Source: Scenedesmus sp. ARA3 (taxonomy: Eukaryota > Chlorophyta > Chlorophyceae > Sphaeropleales > Scenedesmaceae). Taken from it: 64,000 nucleotides of DNA. This document shows positions 24,342-35,783 of the stretch, one piece after another. Location of the stretch: positions 155,871 to 219,870 of the forward strand of contig RWJK01001943.1 of the NCBI GenBank assembly GCA_004335835.1, read 5' to 3'. Position 1 is the first letter of the stretch; the number at the start of each line of letters is the position of its first letter. Under the pieces are notes generated by a model. That model was given only the letters and a program-made list of their open reading frames with translations, was not told the DNA's origin and searched no databases. The translations under genes were made by a program, and so were the position numbers.

Positions 24342-26621
24342 CCTGCTGCCTTGCTCACGGTGCTGCAGTTAGGGCCAGGCTCAAGCTCAGCGCCAAACGC
24401 TGGCTGTATCCACATCAACGATGCACCAAACAATAAACAAGCACCATCGCGATCAACAGATCTGCAGATCTCTCGGCCTGAGTGGTAAGTCGCCCATCCG
24501 TGCGCCATCCGTGCGCCAGGGTTTGGCAAGAAAACATCATAGACTCGCAGGGCATTCCATGTCGGTGCATTATCAGCGTTCCACTGCATTATCAATAACT
24601 TTTTTTGATGCGTGACAAATATACTGGATTCACTGGGAGCTCAAATCAAAACCGCCCTCGCACGGCAGGCTTCTAAGTTCGGCAGGCGTTTATGTGCCTG
24701 CCATCAGCGGTTGAACGTCACAGCTGATTCATGGGTGGCGCGCCACCGCAGACCAAGCCGAATGACGTGCCTTGCACCAATCGGGGTTCTTCGACCCAGT
24801 TGCAAGTTTACTGCATCGTGTTGGTGTCACAAGCTCTCTGTCAGATCACCATTGGTAAGCCAATGGAAGCAAACCCGCTCTACTGACAGGGCTCCGAAGC
24901 TAAGGATAGGCTGCAGCGGCTCCCAGTGCAGTGTACTGACACAGACTGCCTGCTGGATGCACATCTCTTGTAGATAGGTGCGGACAGTGCTGCATCAAGC
25001 CCATGAACACAGATGTCTGCCTCAGGAGTCGTTGCTGGCGAGGCTCTCGCATACAAACACGTTGTCGCCAGTGCTGTTAAAGTGAGGATGATTAGCTCAT
25101 TGCAGTGGGGCACCCTTGCAGGTGTGTATCCATAACAGCAAGAACAGGCTCCGCATGGTCCCATGCACCCTTGATCCAACGTGCAAAACGTCATACACCA
25201 GCAATTGCCTGCAAGCACCCAAGCAGTGCAATGCATCAGCAGGTGCTAAGTGACAGTACAGACCTGCTTGAACAGCAGGCCATGCAAGCTCAGGGGCTGC
25301 CTCAGCCGCATGACACATCGTGTTGCGCATGTTACCAGGCTGCATGCTGCATAGCTGCATAATATGCGGTCAGCATGGTTCTCTAGTGTAAACCTGCAGC
25401 GCGTTGCAAGAAAACATGAAAGTATCTGGGGTGGGTCATACGTTGTGTAGCATACACTAGTGCTGCAGGTCGGTTCTGTGATCCGGCAGCGCAGCAACAA
25501 AGAAACAACACACAACTGGATTCACCCTTCCTCCTCGTCAACATCCAACCCAGCACACATCCACTCAAGCCATAGCAGTGACGCCAGCATACATGCATAC
25601 CAAGGGCCGCATGTCACAGGCCGTGGAGGCAGTGACTACCTCTCCACATCAGGACTCTACTGCCAGCAACCGCGTATACAACCTTGGCGGACCGGGTCAA
25701 TGCGCCACTGAAGATCATTGAAGACCAACCCAGGTTCAACCGCGGCATGCCCCTCCCTCAAGCACAGCCGCTAATAAAGCAGCGGCATGCACACTGCGCA
25801 TCTGCAAGCAGCAAGCGCAGTGTACCTAGCTGCGCTGCACCAATGTGTTTAGGCATGTCGGCGCACAACGCAAACACAAAGCAGCAAAACTTGCAGGTTT
25901 TTCCCCATTATTCCCCCCCATCCTGAGCAGTGCCTTATCGCAGTATCATGAACACCTGCAGCTGAAGTGCAGCAGCAGCATCTGTGTCGGCTGCAACTGA
26001 GTAGACCGCCGTTACACTTGTCCAGCCCGTGCCCGCACGGCACCATGTGACTTGGCGCAAGCTGCTGCGACTGCCGCCACGCTCTACTGGCCCTACCAGC
26101 CACCTGTTGGTGTGCCTGCCTTATGCCCAATCTATGTGGTCAGCAGACCTGGGAGCACTGCATTTTTGACTCCCAGAATTTTGCCACCCTGCGGGCAACA
26201 GAAAGCGGACAACCAACACACATGGCGTCAGAGAAACCACTCCACAAAAGATTGATACCAATGCTGGGCTGCTGGCGCTCGGTGCCTGCATCAAGCACCG
26301 CATGCCGGCTGCTACAACTGTAGTCTGTGATTTGCAGCGCTCTGCTGTTGCTGTGCACTGCTCTGTGGTTGCTGAACCCTGAGTAACACATGCCATGCTC
26401 GGTGCTTGCCTATAGCCAGCACACTCACAGTGAAACACTGTTGGGTGTGAGATTAAAGAAAAGGTTGTTGGGGCACGTCCTTTTCGAATTCAGTCTGGCC
26501 GCCTTTGTGTGAAAAAGTGAAAAGTATCTGGATACACCCAACCCCTACACACGCGTCTGCGATTACGAGCTTGAACACCCCGTGCTTTCATGGAAGCTAA
26601 TCCAGTGCTACACAACCACGA
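24342..26621. other. Gene-free stretch of 2.3 kb
   Basis: It lies between the start of the unknown gene at 24341 and the stop of the phospholipase D gene at 26622. On the minus strand TGTAA (26012-26016 reversed) falls about 600 nt after the PLD stop and may be its poly(A) signal. No supported gene or RNA was found. Confidence 0.45.
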
Positions 26622-29600
26622 TCAAGAACATGTGCAGCATGGCATACAACACTCGTATCCATGCAGGTGCTGCTGTGGTGGACTAGCATCCATAATCATC
26701 ATCATCGTCAGCAGCAGCAGCCTCACCAGGTCGGGGAACTCCTCACAGTCAGGCAGCGGCCCCACGCTGCCGTCATATCCCACATTGTTGGGGTAGTTGA
26801 GCAGGTGGCCCTGCGGCAGCGGCTGCACGTCTGGGTGCACAAACGCCGCCCAGTTGGCGTCGCCTGTGGCGCGCAGCGCCTGCATGCACTCCAGGCGGCT
26901 GGGGTCATCGTGCTCGGGGCCCAGCGCCTGGTGGTTGGAATGGTGGGGGGTTTTGTGTGTGGTAGAGGGCGGGAGGCAGGCAGGGAAACAATGGCACGCA
27001 ATCTGTGTGTCAGCAAGTCGTGTGCAGCAGAAAGCAAGTTAGGCTGCTTGCACCCAAGCACAAACTGGGGCCTCATTCTTCCTGCAGCCTGCAGCACAGC
27101 ATCACCCGCCTGCTCTATGCACATTGCCGGCAAGCTCTTTCTTTCTTTGGTCTGCCACCTGGCACCCCAACATCACACGGTTGCACCCCAGCCGCCAATG
27201 AATGAGAAACCCAGCCACCGCTCCGCCCTCGCTCACCCCATTGTGCTCCAGCCACAGCGCCTTCCTCAAGCCTGCCACCTGGCACCACAAGTGTGCACGG
27301 TCACAAATCAAAAGCCAAAAAGGAAAGCCAAAAACCAAAGCACCGCCTCACCCCCAGGTGCTCCAGCCACAGCGCCTTCCTGAAGCCCGCCACCTGGCCA
27401 CGCGGCAGCGGCGCTGCGGCGCTGGCCATGGTGTGCCCCGCCTGGCAGGCCCCGATGCATATCTCGCTGTCCCGCGAGCCCTCCAGCGAGCGCTGGTTGA
27501 TGTTGGCTGAGCCCAGCAGGATGTACTCGTCGTCCACGATCATGAGCTTGCTGTGCACGTAGATCATGAAGCCTGGCAGCGCAGCAGCAGCAGCAGCAGC
27601 AGCAGCAGCACAGCACAGCACAGCACAAATTCACTTCCAGCATTGTCAGGCAAATAAACAAGCGCCAACTTTCAAATGTGCTGTGCATGCTGTTGACTTG
27701 CAAGCCTGTGCAGCACATCCCGTTGTCTGATTGCACGCAGACAGGCTTGCAAGCAGACCATCACAGGCAGCTGATGCTGGGTTAGCATCTCATGCCAGCC
27801 ACAGCTGTTGCCACTCACGGCGCGAGGCTGTGCACTTGCCCTGCACCGTGTTGGCAGGGTCGGCAGGTGGCAGGCAGGTGGGTCCCTGCTCCAGCACCAC
27901 CCCATTGCTGTTGACACACTCTGCTGCTTCTCCTGCCGCAGCGCCAGCCGCACTGTCTGCTGGCATCTTGAAGGAGCCTGACTTGGTGCTGCTCATCGTC
28001 TTGAAGGAGGTGGCAGGCTGCAGGTCAGACGACCAGGACATCTGCAGCACAGGAGCAAGGCATAGCATAGGCCAGCAGTGGTGAAATTCAGGTGCAGGCT
28101 GTTCTTGCAGGCACAGCTGTCGCGGCAAATCAGTGCCACAGCATGAGGCATCCTCAGCACAGCCAGCAGCTGCAGGCATCACCACCAGCAGCAGATGCAG
28201 CACGCACAAACTCTTTATCATCCAATTTGCCTGATATTTGTCTCATCACAACAGCTGACACCAGCAGCACCAGCAGCAGCAGCAGCAGGCGTCCTCACCA
28301 GTCCTGGTGAGGTCTCGTATCCCTCGCGCTTGCCCAGGCAGAAGAACTGCAGGTAGTCCTGAGGGTGCGCATCCAGCCCAGCCTCACGGACGGCAGCAGC
28401 CACACGCCTGCAGCAGCAGCCATGAGGTGCAGCGCAGCGCAGCACGACAAGAGAGGTGTGTTTGATCATAATCTTACGCCTTATGGTGCATAGCGGTGGG
28501 GTGGTGGCTTTCTGCTGGTGCTGATGAGGATGCTTATGCAGCTGCCTTGTGCAGGGCCTGCCAGTGCCTCTGCGCTGCTGGCACCGCGGACATGCGCCGC
28601 AAAGAAGAGACTAACACCATGCTGGCTGCATGCAAGCAAGTGCCTGTTCAGCCTATGCAATGCGAGTGGCCAGATGGGGCTGCCTCATCCCCCTCACTTG
28701 TACATCATGTTGCGCGTCTGCGCCTCGAAGTACAGGATAGCCTGCACGCTTCCCGCGGTGGGCGGGCCCTCTGGGTGCAGCGGCGTAACGATGTACACAC
28801 GAAACGGCTCGCCAGCCTGGCGGTGGCGGCGGCAGCAGCAGTGGCAGCAGCAGCTGGGTTCAAGCAGAGCACTTGCAGACGGATGCACATGGGCGGCCTG
28901 CATGGCCTGCACAGTCGGTAGCCTGCTGCCACCGGCTGGATGCTGTTGCTGGTCTGCACATTGCATATAGCGCTGAGCATCACTGTTGACTGTGCCTTTC
29001 TTTCTATCTGCATTCTGTGTTGCCCACCTTGATCTTGCTGACGATCTTCAGCGCGATCTCTGCGGGCACCTGGTTGTAGCAGGGCGTGTCCGTGTCACTG
29101 CAGGCAGGCAGCAGGCAGCAGCAGCAAGCACATTGGATTTGGCATGGCAGCATATGTCATCGTGTTGGTGGCAAGGCGTCTTACACACCTGCAACATCCA
29201 GCGGAGATGCGCCTCATCAGCGGCTGAAACACACAGCAACACGTTGCGCATGTGCAGCTTGCCTGTGCCAAATGGTATGCATGCAATGCACCTACAGCCT
29301 TGCTGTTTGGTGCAGCCGGTCAACACATTCCGCACCTGTCCCAGAGGTGTGCGCTGCCCAGGAAGTACTGGTTCTCCAGGTACAGGTAGCGCTTGGCGCG
29401 GCGGATGAGGTTGATGTACGCGCTGTGAATGGACGCCTCAATGGCCTGAGGGGCAGCAGCAGTGGCGGCAGCAGCCGCAGGTAAGTTGCAGATACTAGAC
29501 ATGGTACAGGCACAAAGCTGGCCAATTTGAGTGCAGCAGAGCAGTTGACATAGCATGGGGGCTGTGCATGTGGTTGCAACAATTGTGTTTTGAAACTGCT

Positions 29601-30872
29601 GGTGTGTTGCGCAAATAGATGCTGGTCACACTTGCGGCTGCCGTCATACCTTGCCCTTGCCCACAGTCAGCCCTGCGTCGTAGGAGTGGCCAGCACCCTT
29701 GGGGAAGCCCTCGGCAGAGTCTGCAGCAGCAGCAGCAGCAGCAGCCGCCTGCTCAATGCATGCACAACTTGATCATGCCAACTAACAGCGTGCATGGTCC
29801 ACACAGCTGTGCTCCACGTTCTAACACCACCCTTCTGACACAAGCGCAGCTGATGGCCACTTCTGTTTGTGTTAACACCACTCCAGTACAGCAACCCCAG
29901 CCAGCCAGGCATGCAGCTGAACCGCCCTCACCCGAGTCGATGCTCCTGAAGAGCTGCACGCTCCAGTCCTCGCCCGCTGGCAGGTCTGTCAGCCGCAGGC
30001 TGGGGTCCTGCTGCCGTATGGTCTCGTGCTTCACGGTCACGCCGCCGTGCGCCAGCTTGCTTTTCAGCATGGACGCCTTGCTCTGCGGTGCGTGGCAGCA
30101 GTGGGTGGTGGCAGTTGTGGCAGCAGCAGCAGCAGCAGAGTGTGAGGACATGCTGCGGTCACAGCTCTATGTGTGAGCCTGCAAGTGCTGTTGCACATCC
30201 TGTGCCACAGCGTCCCACAGGCTGTCACCAACTTGCAGCTGTTGCCGTGTGGAGGCATTATGATGGGCACATGTGCTTGTGCAGGTAGCCCAGGCTGCGT
30301 GAAGTGCAGCATAGCTGCGACCTCTGCTGCTCGCTGGTGTGGTGCATCAGCATCACTAACGGTTGAACACTAACACGATTGTTCGCCTCACTGTGAAGAC
30401 CTCGAAGCCCTTGGGCAGGTGGATGTCCTTGTGGTCGTCAAGGTGGCGCATCTTGGCAACGTTGGAGGTGCCGGCCTGCTTCGCCCAGCGCTCCATGACT
30501 GCGTGTGACAGCGGCAGCAGCCAGCAGCGGCACGTGTGACTCGTGAAACAAAATAAGCAGCCTCATACATGCACTATGAGGAGGGTTTGGGTGCAGGCGT
30601 AATGTAGCATGGGTTTGCTCTAGGTGTGCTTTAAGTGGTGCAGCAACATGCAGCACAGTCGTGCAGCGCAAACATGCTGCTGTCAGTGTGCTGCCAGTGT
30701 GCTGCATCAAGGTGCTGGCCCCCCTCCAGTGCTCACAGTTCAGGCAGATGTCCATGGCAGCTGGCCCCTCCACCTTGGCGTGGATGTCGTGCCACGGCTG
30801 GCGGCAGCAGTACTTGGTGGCGTCAAACGCTGCGGCAAGCGGCAGCAGCAGGTGACAGCAGCAGTCAGCAGG

Positions 30873-30923
<51 letters not shown>

Positions 30924-31930
30924 ATCATGATCGCTGCATGGCTTGGTACAGAGTCTAAGTGGTGCTGAGGTCAGCAGGAGCGTGACTGTTGGAGACATGC
31001 ACAGCGGCACATGTGTTGCATTGGCCCCGACAGTTTTGCTTGTGTCGAGTGGTGAGAGCAGCTCAAGGGTTGTTGAATTGCCTGTTTTGAGATAGCCTCA
31101 CACAGCGCTGCAGCCAGTGCTGCTGTCAACCGTGCCGCCTCACCGTTGACGCTGGGCTGGTAGAGGTCCCCGCAGTGCACATGGCCGTCCGCAAGCGTCT
31201 CAAACAGCGGGTGGTCGTGCCTGGCAGCAGCAGCAGCGGCAGCAGCAGGCATGCGAGAATCGGCTTCAATATCTGTGTCCAGCCAGTGCAGTGCAGCACC
31301 ACCAACACACTCCCATCTTGAGACCCACACCTGGACAGCACTGCTCCACAACAGTGCAATAACGCAACCAGTGCATGCTGTACATGCTTGTGCCATCCAG
31401 GTTTAATACACTGCCGCACCTGTCATAGCGGCCGTCAGTCAGGTCCAGCCCACCAATGAATGCCACCACCCTGCGGGGGGGCTCTGCAGCCTCACTGCTG
31501 CTGAACACACCAGCCTTGCCGCCTGCCTTCTTGGGTGAGCTGTTTGGTGTGCTCAGGTGCTCCAAGGTAGCTGGGTCGCAGGCCGGCGGCCCTGCTGCTG
31601 CGCCTGCCGCTGCTGCTGCTGCGGGTGATGCTGCGGTACTGCTGCTTTGCATTGGGGCGTCCAGGATGATGGTCTTCTGGTGGTGCGTGAACATGTTGCC
31701 TGTGCTGAACTTCTGCAGCACTGTCTCCTCCATGCCTCCTTGGCGGGGGCACAGCAGGCACGTCACATCAGAGCCCTGCACAGCAGCAGCAGCAACAACA
31801 AATGCAGGTGAAAGGCAGCATATAGGCTGCTGGCGCTCACTGCAGCAACCTCAGCGCATGTGTATGCACTTTGCCACGCGCACTGATCCTGCTTGCTTCG
31901 CTGCAGGAGCTGCCGGCAGCATATATGATA

Positions 31931-32021
<91 letters not shown>

Positions 32022-32616
32022 AGTTCCTCAGCCACAGCACACAAGCTGCCTCTGCCGCCTCTGCCACTGCTGCCTCTGTCGCTGTTGCTGCTCCTCTGTG
32101 CACCTTGAAGTATTCCAGTGTCTCCTGGTCGTGTGTGGCCATGAGGCCGGAGTGCAGGCCCATGTTGTTGGTGGTGTCGTCCCACACCAGCATCAGCACC
32201 TGTGCACACACAGTACAAACACAAGCAGACACGCAGCAGCCGTGAGGCCCCATGCACGCATAAGCATCTGCTCCAGCAGACACCATGATGACAGCTGTGC
32301 AGGGACGCTAAGTATTCTCATGCCTCCTGCTGTCTCGCCGGCACTGCCTGGCTTTCCAGCGCTGTGCCCTTGCCCAGCCGTGCATGCCCAGCTGAGCACA
32401 CCAGAGCTGGCTGCACAGCTGTCACAACACAACACAATAAGTGCTAGTCCACATGTGTCACGGCAGCGCATCAGCCCAGCCGCCTCACGTTGACGCCCTC
32501 TGCTGCCTTCTGCTTGAGCAGCTCGCCGATGCTGGGGCTGTCCTCGCCCCTGTCAGGCACGCGCAGCAGCTTGGTCTTGTGCCACACCGCCCAGCCAGTG
32601 ATCCAGATGAAGCTGC

Positions 32617-32651
<35 letters not shown>

Positions 32652-33731
32652 CACATCAGCAAGCATGCAACGACAGGTTGAGCATGATACGTTAACATGT
32701 ACACCGGCGTCAGCATTCGCCTCATGAGTCAGACTCGTCAGGAGCATTGTGCGTGTCCCATGCAGTGCCGGCTATACCCCACCTAAACCATGCAGCCTCA
32801 TGTACTGCATTTGCACCGCATCTCGCACCAGCAGCTGGCATGGCTGCTGCTGCAGCTGCATCCTGTAGTGTGGTCCAGCCGCGCACCGCTTGGCCTGCTG
32901 TATGGCTGCGTACACGTCGTCCCAGCAGCTGCTCTCGCTGTACAGGCCGCCGCCTGCCAGGGCGATGCCGGGCACGGGGCCTGGGGTGCACACTGAGTCG
33001 TGGTACAGCGTCACTTTGTTGCCCGGCCGCTGCGGGAAGTACACGCGCGGCACCTCGTGCAGGCCCAGGGAGGCAGTCTGGCACAGCCAGAGCAATGGTC
33101 AGAGACAGGCGGCAAGCGGTTCCGCGCGGAGTCAGAGGCAACGGCAACCAGGGTGGTCGAAGATGATGGAGAAGCGGTATGGTATGTCTGCTTGAAGGTT
33201 GAGCAGAGAACAGCGTGTTGGAAGGGAAGTGGGCTGGGCAGCATGTGTGAGCCAGATACAGACAATATTTCCAGCAGCACTGCCGGGTGCCATGCTCTTG
33301 CTGCTACTGCTGCTGAGATGCATGCTGCTGTTCTACTGTGCAGCACAGCACAGTGCTGCCCGGCCTCACCTCCTCGCTGCCCACTGGGATGTACTTGATG
33401 CTAACGCGCACTTTGCTGGGCGTCCAGCGCCTGCTGACCTTCTCAGTGATGCCGATGGGCTGCAGCAGCAGGCAGCAGGCAACACACGCCACTCACGCCG
33501 CAGTACATGAATATGCTGCCCAAGTGCACCATGCAGCTGCCCAAGAATCAAGCCACAATCTGCTGTCGCTGGTGCTGCTGCAGCAGCAGCTGCTGGCGCT
33601 TTGAGCTCACCAGTGCTCACATACCTCGTCATGGGTGCTGTCCTGCTGTGCTGTGCTGTGCTGCTGCTGCTAACCAGGCTCGCCTTGCACATCTGGCCGT
33701 TTTTACGCAGTCTGTTACAAGGTGTGTCAGG

Positions 33732-33768
<37 letters not shown>

Positions 33769-34855
33769 CACCTTGCCCATCTGGTCCTCCAGCTTCAGCC
33801 ACTTGTCGAAGAGCTTGCCCCCGATGATCATCTCCACGGGGATGCTGGCCTGGCCCATATACTCTGCACCAACAATGTCCGCGTCCTGTCACAATCCCAG
33901 CAGCAGGACCGGCAGCAGCAGCACAGCATGCAGGGCGTGTGCACTTCAGCAGCAACAATAGCAGCTCATAGCCCATATGGAGCCTATTTGCAGCCCATAT
34001 GGAGCAGGCTGTGGGGATGGGAGCATGTGACCCGCAACATTGGGACTTTTGGTTGTCACAGAGAGCAAGAGGTGTGCTCAACAGCACCTGCGCAGCTCAG
34101 CCCAGAGGGTACTAGTTCATAGCAGGTTTTCTGGGACAACTGCATCTCCCTGAAGTTTCCTGAAATCTGCAGCAGCCGTGGCGCCAGGGGCACCTGTGCA
34201 GCTGCATCGATGCCCGTGTCCCATGGGACTTCACATGCAGCAGAACAACTGCAAGGGGGCGGTTTACTTGAGACTGAGACACCCAGTTATTGTGTGGAGG
34301 GGTACAACCGCTTACCGGGGCTCAAGCTCTTGCGTACACGCTGATCAAAGTCGCTTGCCGCTCACCCCCGCCTCCCTCCCCTGGTAGGCTTTCCCCACCT
34401 GTTCAGTGTGCTGACTGGCAGTGACAACTTTGCTTCCCGCTTACCCCCCCTGGAGCACATGAAATTCGAGCTCGCTTGTCGCTTACCCCCCCTTCATATT
34501 AAGTCGGTGTCTCAGTCTCAAATAAACCGCCCCCAAGTTGCTAGAAGCGCAGCAGTTACTGCCACAGCGGCCGCACCTTGACCTCTATGCGCAGCTCCTC
34601 CGCCTCATCTGCCACGTACACCTCCACGCGCTCATTCCACACCGGGTCATTTGTAGACTGGCAGATGGAGCTGCGCAGGCGCCGTGTGCTGCCCACATCC
34701 AGGCACACGTATGGGTCCACTGAGCCTGCCAACTCAGGCAGCTGGTTGCAGCACAGCACGCGCTTGACAAAGCCAGTGGCCTGGTTGGCAATGGACATGG
34801 GCAGGTCCTTTCCCTCATGGATGGTGACATCCAAGATGCCGTGCAGCAGCACCAT
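26622..34855 (-). CDS. C2-domain phospholipase D (plant PLD alpha/delta-like)
   Basis: Nineteen exons: 34577-34855, 33772-33885, 33370-33459, 32887-33077, 32489-32612, 32104-32199, 31420-31775, 31144-31220, 30737-30829, 30392-30498, 29932-30082, 29650-29720, 29336-29445, 29028-29097, 28698-28816, 28299-28407, 27819-28041, 27352-27572 and 26622-26927. All phases agree; 2907 nt, 968 residues. An N-terminal C2 domain ([41 protein letters not shown]) is followed by [12 protein letters not shown] and two HKD motifs, HQKTIILD (330-337) and HSKLMIVD (800-807), with the downstream [17 protein letters not shown] block. Both catalytic motifs are intact. The enzyme hydrolyses phosphatidylcholine-type lipids to phosphatidic acid in a Ca2+-dependent way. 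Odd points are an Ala/Ser/Pro insert after HKD1, an insert of about 60 residues before HKD2, and a C-terminus that runs past FPDL into a hydrophobic tail instead of the usual plant end, so the last exon is less certain. Confidence 0.93.
27152..27402. repeat. Partial copies of PLD exon 18 inside the adjoining intron
   Basis: The end of PLD exon 18 (encoding [16 protein letters not shown] on the minus strand, 27352-27402) is repeated with few changes at about 27232-27285 inside intron 18. There the minus strand still reads [16 protein letters not shown] shorter, more diverged third copy lies around 27152-27195. Short stretches flanking the units are also alike, so this is a local tandem duplication covering the exon/intron border. 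Confidence 0.8.
30873..30923. repeat. (AGCC)n tetranucleotide array
   Basis: About twelve and a half perfect AGCC units sit in intron 8 of the phospholipase D gene. Confidence 0.9.
31932..32021. repeat. (CTG)30 trinucleotide array
   Basis: Roughly thirty uninterrupted CTG units lie in intron 6 of the phospholipase D gene, read as CAG in the transcript. This is the longest pure triplet run in the window. Confidence 0.95.
34255..34534. mobile_element. MITE-like element with terminal inverted repeats in PLD intron 1
   Basis: A 280-bp segment begins GGGGGCGGTTTACTTGAGAC and ends with the reverse complement of GGGGGCGGTTTATTTGAGAC. The inverted repeat continues through TGAGACACC, giving about 29 bp with one mismatch. 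The inside carries three related units of the form GCTTGCCGCTCACCCCC / GCTTCCCGCTTACCCCCC / GCTTGTCGCTTACCCCCC. No open reading frame fits a transposase, so a non-autonomous element is the likely reading. Target-site duplications are not clear. It ends about 40 nt from the donor of PLD exon 1. Confidence 0.7.
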
Positions 34856-35783
34856 GCTGCCTGCTGTTGCCTGGTGATACAGCAGCACACAGCAGCAGCT
34901 GCACGTGTGAGCCACTGTCCAGGAAGGTATGTTACAGTGGCAGCAGTTACGTGGTGCTGATTCATGCAAAGAACGCACTTAGGGAATCTCCAGGGCCTGG
35001 GTCCGCAGGTGACTAGCAGGTGACTGTGCTACTGCTGCTGTTGGGAGCACTCCGGTCACTGCTTGAGACACGAACTGCTTCAGCAATAGCAATGAGGCTG
35101 TGCCTGGGTCCAAGTGTGGCGTGCTGCGCAGGCAAGCTTGTTCCGACGGGTGCGTTGAGTAGTTGCACGGTGGCAGGACAGCTCAAGCTGTTTTACAAAC
35201 GAAGCTTGAACACGTTTGCTGTGAACAGAGGATCATACGAAACAAGTGCCGGTCAATGGCAGAGCACCGTCAACAGCAGCAACAACACCAGGACGGGCCT
35301 CGTGGTGAGCAAGTCGATTTGATTTGCCACAGGTGATTGCAGCGCATGGGCTGAAGAAGGCACAGCTTGACCGTCACCGTCGCTGCCAGCACTTGTTAGA
35401 GCCAACCGTTGACACAACACGAGAAGACGACTTTGCCGTTTGGAGTCTGCTACCATTGTAAATTGCTCCACCACCACGGCCATAGGCTTGCAGCTGGGTA
35501 CTGTACGGCCGGGCGCGTACGTGTCTGCACTCTCCCCGTGCAGTGCGTCCTGGTACACGTCCACTGAACCTGCCACGTTGGCACAAACACCGCCAGTGGC
35601 GTCTGACACAGCCACAATTTTAATCAGCATCTGCAACACCCAAACATACGGTGCATGGCTCCACCAACAAGCTGGCCAGTGGTGTAACCAGCTAGCACCG
35701 CAGCCTGCCACAACACTGGACAAGCCTGCTGCACGTCAGCAGTTGCAGCAGAGGCGCTCCATATCACTAAGTGTAACACCTGC
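34856..35783. other. Tail-to-head spacer with a C2-like minus-strand fragment
   Basis: This 928-bp stretch contains the 3' UTR of the KIF-binding-protein gene (a reversed TGTAA at 35193-35197 lies about 590 nt after its stop) and the promoter of the phospholipase D gene. Within 35530-35640 the minus strand reads LIKIVAVSDATGG and AGSVDVYQDALHGE, loosely like the start of a C2 domain and like AGSVDPYV in the neighbouring PLD. No splice signals connect it to either gene. Confidence 0.35.
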
